From Gorsachius magnificus (lineage: Eukaryota; Chordata; Aves; Pelecaniformes; Ardeidae), in assembly GCA_034008185.1 (NCBI GenBank), contig CM067081.1:187199510-187263509 (forward strand): a stretch of DNA of 64,000 bases, read 5' to 3'. Shown one piece after another: positions 60,569 to 64,000 of this stretch. Position 1 is the stretch's first letter; every line of letters begins with the position of its first letter. Both the position numbers and the translations under genes were made by a program. The notes below the pieces were generated by a model, which was not told the DNA's origin, ran no database searches, and worked only from the letters and a program-made list of their open reading frames with translations.

Positions 60569-62213
60569 CCCCTAAACTCATTTATAACTTTCATTATTCA
60601 GGTCTTAAGAAAAAGAAGTACATTCACGCCAGCATGCCTACAGTAGCCATGCATGATGACGGTGTCCAAAATTGCATCAGTTTACATATAATATTAGTTG
60701 TGCAATATTTTTTTTTTGAAAATACAGATTCCAAATACAATCTTTTAGTTATTGTTTGCAGTTAGGCATCTCTTCATGGACAACCGCAGATATTTTTTTG
60801 TAAATCTATCATCTGTAGCATTAATAAGAATAAACCAGAAAGAATCTGATTTTTCCACAGAAATGTATCTCATTTTATATTCCTAAGCTATTCAAGGAAT
60901 ATATTTACTAACTTGACGGTTGAAAACCAAAAATCATACATCCCTTTTTCCAAGAGCATAGAACTTGTATATTCATTTGGAGCATCAATGAGGGTGAAAA
61001 TTCTTTGCATACTCTAATATATATTTCTTCAATGTTTAAGTATTATTAAAGTGTAAATGTAAAGTATGTTCCTTGTCATGTCTTTCAAAAAATATAAATG
61101 CTTACTCATTACATCAGACGGCAAATTCTGAACATATTCATGTGGATTTTTTTCCTTTGAGACACATTCAAAACTTATGAAAAATGCAAAACACATTCAG
61201 TGAGGGTATGTGCATTAAGGTAGTTTATATATAATAGTGCTCTTTCAAAGGGAACTTCTTGCAAACATCCTACTTACACATATTTAATGACAACTCTGGC
61301 CTTTTTTAAAGGAAAAGTGAAAAATGTGGTTAGTAGATCAAATTGATTTGTCTGTATATAAGACCATGTTTTTTTCTTAATAATGTATGCTTAAAAGAAA
61401 GTAAAAAGTAGAAGACTTACAGCAGTGCCTTCTACTTCTAGAGCTATACTATGGTATGTGTTACCCAACCAAATCATGGGAGCATCCTTGGAGGCTCATT
61501 GTCACACTTAATGACAAGTAATAACAGGAAGTCCGTAGCTGTGTAATTGCAATCTCACAACAGTGAACTGTGGAGGTAAAGCTGAATGCTGCCAGTAAAC
61601 ACATCTCTCTAGAGGGGAAGGAAAAGCTGGTCAATATGCACTTATAAACCAGTTTGCATACAAATAATTCTTTTATATTTAACTCAAATGCTATTTTCAG
61701 TTCTTCCATCTTTTTCCTTCTTTGCTTCTTTTCCTCCTCCTGGCATTTTTTTCCTAAAATTTTTCTGTTTCCATATTCTAACTTCCATCCACCTGACCGC
61801 TGCTTATGTCTCAAATAAACAAAACAGAAGATCAAATAAATCAACAAAATTCTTAGCGAAGTTGGAAAAAAAAATTATAAGAGAGAGATTCAGTTTAAAT
61901 AGCATACAGCTAGCAGGATGAGAAGGTAAGAGTTTACACTGCATTAATTTTTAAACAGGAAACAGTAAGGAATTAAGAAGTAAGACCCAGCAAGCAAATG
62001 GATATGTGAAGCATGACTACAGCTAGCACAGAGCTTAGGAAGCCCATCTTTTTGGAGAACAAAATAAAGGGTATCTGGAAATTCAAAGCCTGTTGCATGG
62101 GAATTATTTTGCATTCAGACTGGTGAGTTAGAAGCAAGCACGTTTGTGTGTTAGGCATCCATATGTGTTCTTGCATCCTGTAGAACAGAGTAAAGTCTCT
62201 GAATCCCACAATT

Positions 62214-62557
62214 TCATAGAATCATAGAATGGTTTGGTTTGGAAGGGACCCCTAGAGGTCATCTAGTCCAACCCCCCTGCAGTGAGCAGGGACACCGCTA
62301 ACTAGATCAGGTTGCTCAGAGCCCCATCCAACCTGGCCTTGAATGTTTCCACGGATGGGGTCTCCACTACCTCTCTGGGCAACCCATTCCAGTGTTTCAT
62401 CACCCTCACTGTAAAAAATTTCTTACTTATATCCAGTCTAAATCTACCCTGTTTTAGTTTAAAACCATTACCCCTTCTCCTGTCACAGCATGCCTTGCTA
62501 AAAAGATTGTCCCTGTCTTTCCTGTAGGCGCCCTTTAAGTACTGAAAGGCCTATAAG
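62214..62557 (-). mobile_element. CR1 LINE, antisense short copy
   Basis: Reversed tail TCATAGAATCATAGAATGG, then GGGACCCCTAGAGGTC and the ORF2 end through CCTACCCTGTTTTAG and GTACTGAAAGGCC. It is cut at the 5' end near 62557. It is clearly the same lineage as 1-180 and 52581-53512, sharing CCCCTGCAGTGAGCAGGG. About 344 bp long and inactive. Confidence 0.95.
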
Positions 62558-64000
62558 AAAGTGCTGATAATCAAATTGGATAAGAACAAAAGTAAATTGC
62601 ACGACTCTCTGCCAATTTCTTGTAAATTTACTACTTTAAATTATAACACAAAATAATTCACCAAGGACCTTTTATTTTATATACCTTTGACCACCATTTT
62701 TTCTCAGCTACTTTTCATAGCTACTGAATATGGTTATTTAGCTTTTCAACTACTTTTTTTTTTTTTAACTTTTTATCATGGTCTTTATTCTGGTCTAGCT
62801 GTTCCTCCCCTTCCAATCACAGACTGTTCCAGTTCTTAACTGTGCTTACTTCATGCTTCCATTCAGGCCAGACTATATAAGCCAGTATCCCATCTTTCTG
62901 TCAGTTTGCTCTCAGTCAACAGCGAGAATATCTCTGTCATCCCTTCCATCTAAGGCTGACTTGTTCACACCCAGACTTAAGAGAATGGAGGAGCAAAATT
63001 CTGGAAAGTTTTGCCATCGCTGTCTTCTTTGGATGTAGTGCTAAAAGGATGGTATGTATAAGGGAAAAAATTGGGGCACGATAATGGAAAATTCTTTATG
63101 ACAGTGAAAGGGTTGGATTTGAAAAAATTTCAAAATGAGATCATAGATGACTTTGATTCAAACTTTTCACAGGTTTCTCACCTGAAATGTGTTAAATAAT
63201 TTTCAAAATATATAGCTTATCAATGAAACAACTGTAAGACTCAGCCTACATTCATAAACATGACAATGATTTGAGATTCTTCACTCAACAATATACCCTA
63301 AAGGGAACAGCATTCAAGTAAACACCAAACATCCAGCCATTGAGCTACAATTCTTTTATATTCTTGAGTAGGGTTTTCAAAAGCAGAAATACCAAAACTC
63401 AGTTACTTCCTGGTGTGCAGTCTAAAGTTTATGTGAAAATATAAAATCTGATGTCCTATATGCATATATGAGCTTTAGTTGTCAAAAAATACTACATAAT
63501 TACTATTATGTATCAATATAACTCTTCTGAAAACAACTATTAAATAAATAAAGTATGTAATCAATTTTTCTTACACTTTGTTAGGTTGTTTAGTGTATTT
63601 AACTATAAAGCTGATGATTTGTAATAGAACTGTGGGGCTGTTTTTCATTCAACGTTAATTGCCTGATATGTATCTTGTAAGTTAGATTAGATCTTAATAT
63701 TGGCTGCTGATGAAAAAATGGATCACAATAATAATAACAGGAAAGTCATTATGATAACATTAATTGCTATAATCATCGTGTCTGTCAGTATTAAAATCAT
63801 GCAATGGTATTAAAGTGCTACCATATTAAGGTCAGCTTTATTCTCTTGTAGAAGTCTTTGTAACATGAAATTTAAAGCAGCAGAAAGTCACAGTGAAAGA
63901 GCATGTCTCATGCATATAAAATGCTTTTCAACTAATAGGTAGCTAGAGAAGAAAAAGTGACTGATACATATTTCCTGAGCATTTTAATACTTAGTTAATT
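62558..64000. other. AT-rich unique DNA to window end
   Basis: No gene or repeat copy is recognised. T13 lies at 62754-62766. Open frames are at most 61 codons and unremarkable. Confidence 0.55.

Larger units (their letters stand above)
53513..62213. other. AT-rich unique DNA with old repeat pieces
   Basis: No gene is supported across 8.7 kb. It contains an old CR1 tail (55020-55118), an exon-like segment (55441-55510, minus), a possible ancient repeat (57320-57500), a GC-richer patch at 58020-58330 without a recognised identity, and T23 at 60546-60568. The longest open frame is 128 codons (61461-61847, minus), lysine-rich in its early part and without a known motif. Confidence 0.5.

Noticed and set aside
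1..64000. Search for CRISPR arrays, bacterial operons, tRNA, rRNA or prophage
   Set aside because: No regularly spaced direct repeats, no clustered long ORFs with ribosome-binding sites, and no tRNA-like cloverleaf boxes were noticed. The repeats are avian.

Overview
This window looks like AT-rich, gene-poor nuclear DNA from a bird. The main evidence is seven chicken-repeat-1 (CR1) LINE copies. All are cut at the 5' end, and all whose 3' end lies in the window finish in the CR1 octamer tail (ATTCTATG / ATTCTGTG). Two solo-LTR-like segments of avian endogenous-retrovirus type and several much older, degraded CR1 pieces support this. I see no bacterial operons, CRISPR arrays, rRNA or tRNA, and no complete protein-coding gene. 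Species cannot be named from the sequence.

Layout. 1-180: CR1 3' end. 181-5894: unique AT-rich DNA with a 43-bp-period tandem duplication. 5895-6757: CR1 (+). 6758-10993: unique DNA with a G-rich tract, a (GT)n tract and a 203-codon ORF of doubtful meaning. 10994-11475: eroded solo LTR. 16330-17200: old antisense CR1. 17245-18145: second LTR-like block with a TATA-like box and ATTAAA signal. 19578-19977: CR1 (+). 20014-20493 (-): a GC/CpG-richer segment that looks like a 3'-terminal exon with an AATAAA signal. 29790-31475: unassigned GC-rich block, then a long CR1 (+) with a second CR1 tail behind it. 34612-34676: a 22-bp inverted repeat around a 21-nt loop, the most miRNA-like hairpin I noticed. 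39771-39804: (CA)17. 50382-51522: CR1 (+) with the longest undamaged reverse-transcriptase stretch. 52581-53512: CR1 (-) with an odd 68-bp interruption. 62214-62557: CR1 (-).

No genes can be shown to work together. CR1 ORF2 remnants are the only recognisable protein-coding material. The most speculative part is a possible spliced minus-strand gene made of short exons between about 55.5 and 20.0 kb. Its pieces have plausible splice sites and some compatible phases, but short open pseudo-exons are common by chance, so it is offered as a hypothesis to test.
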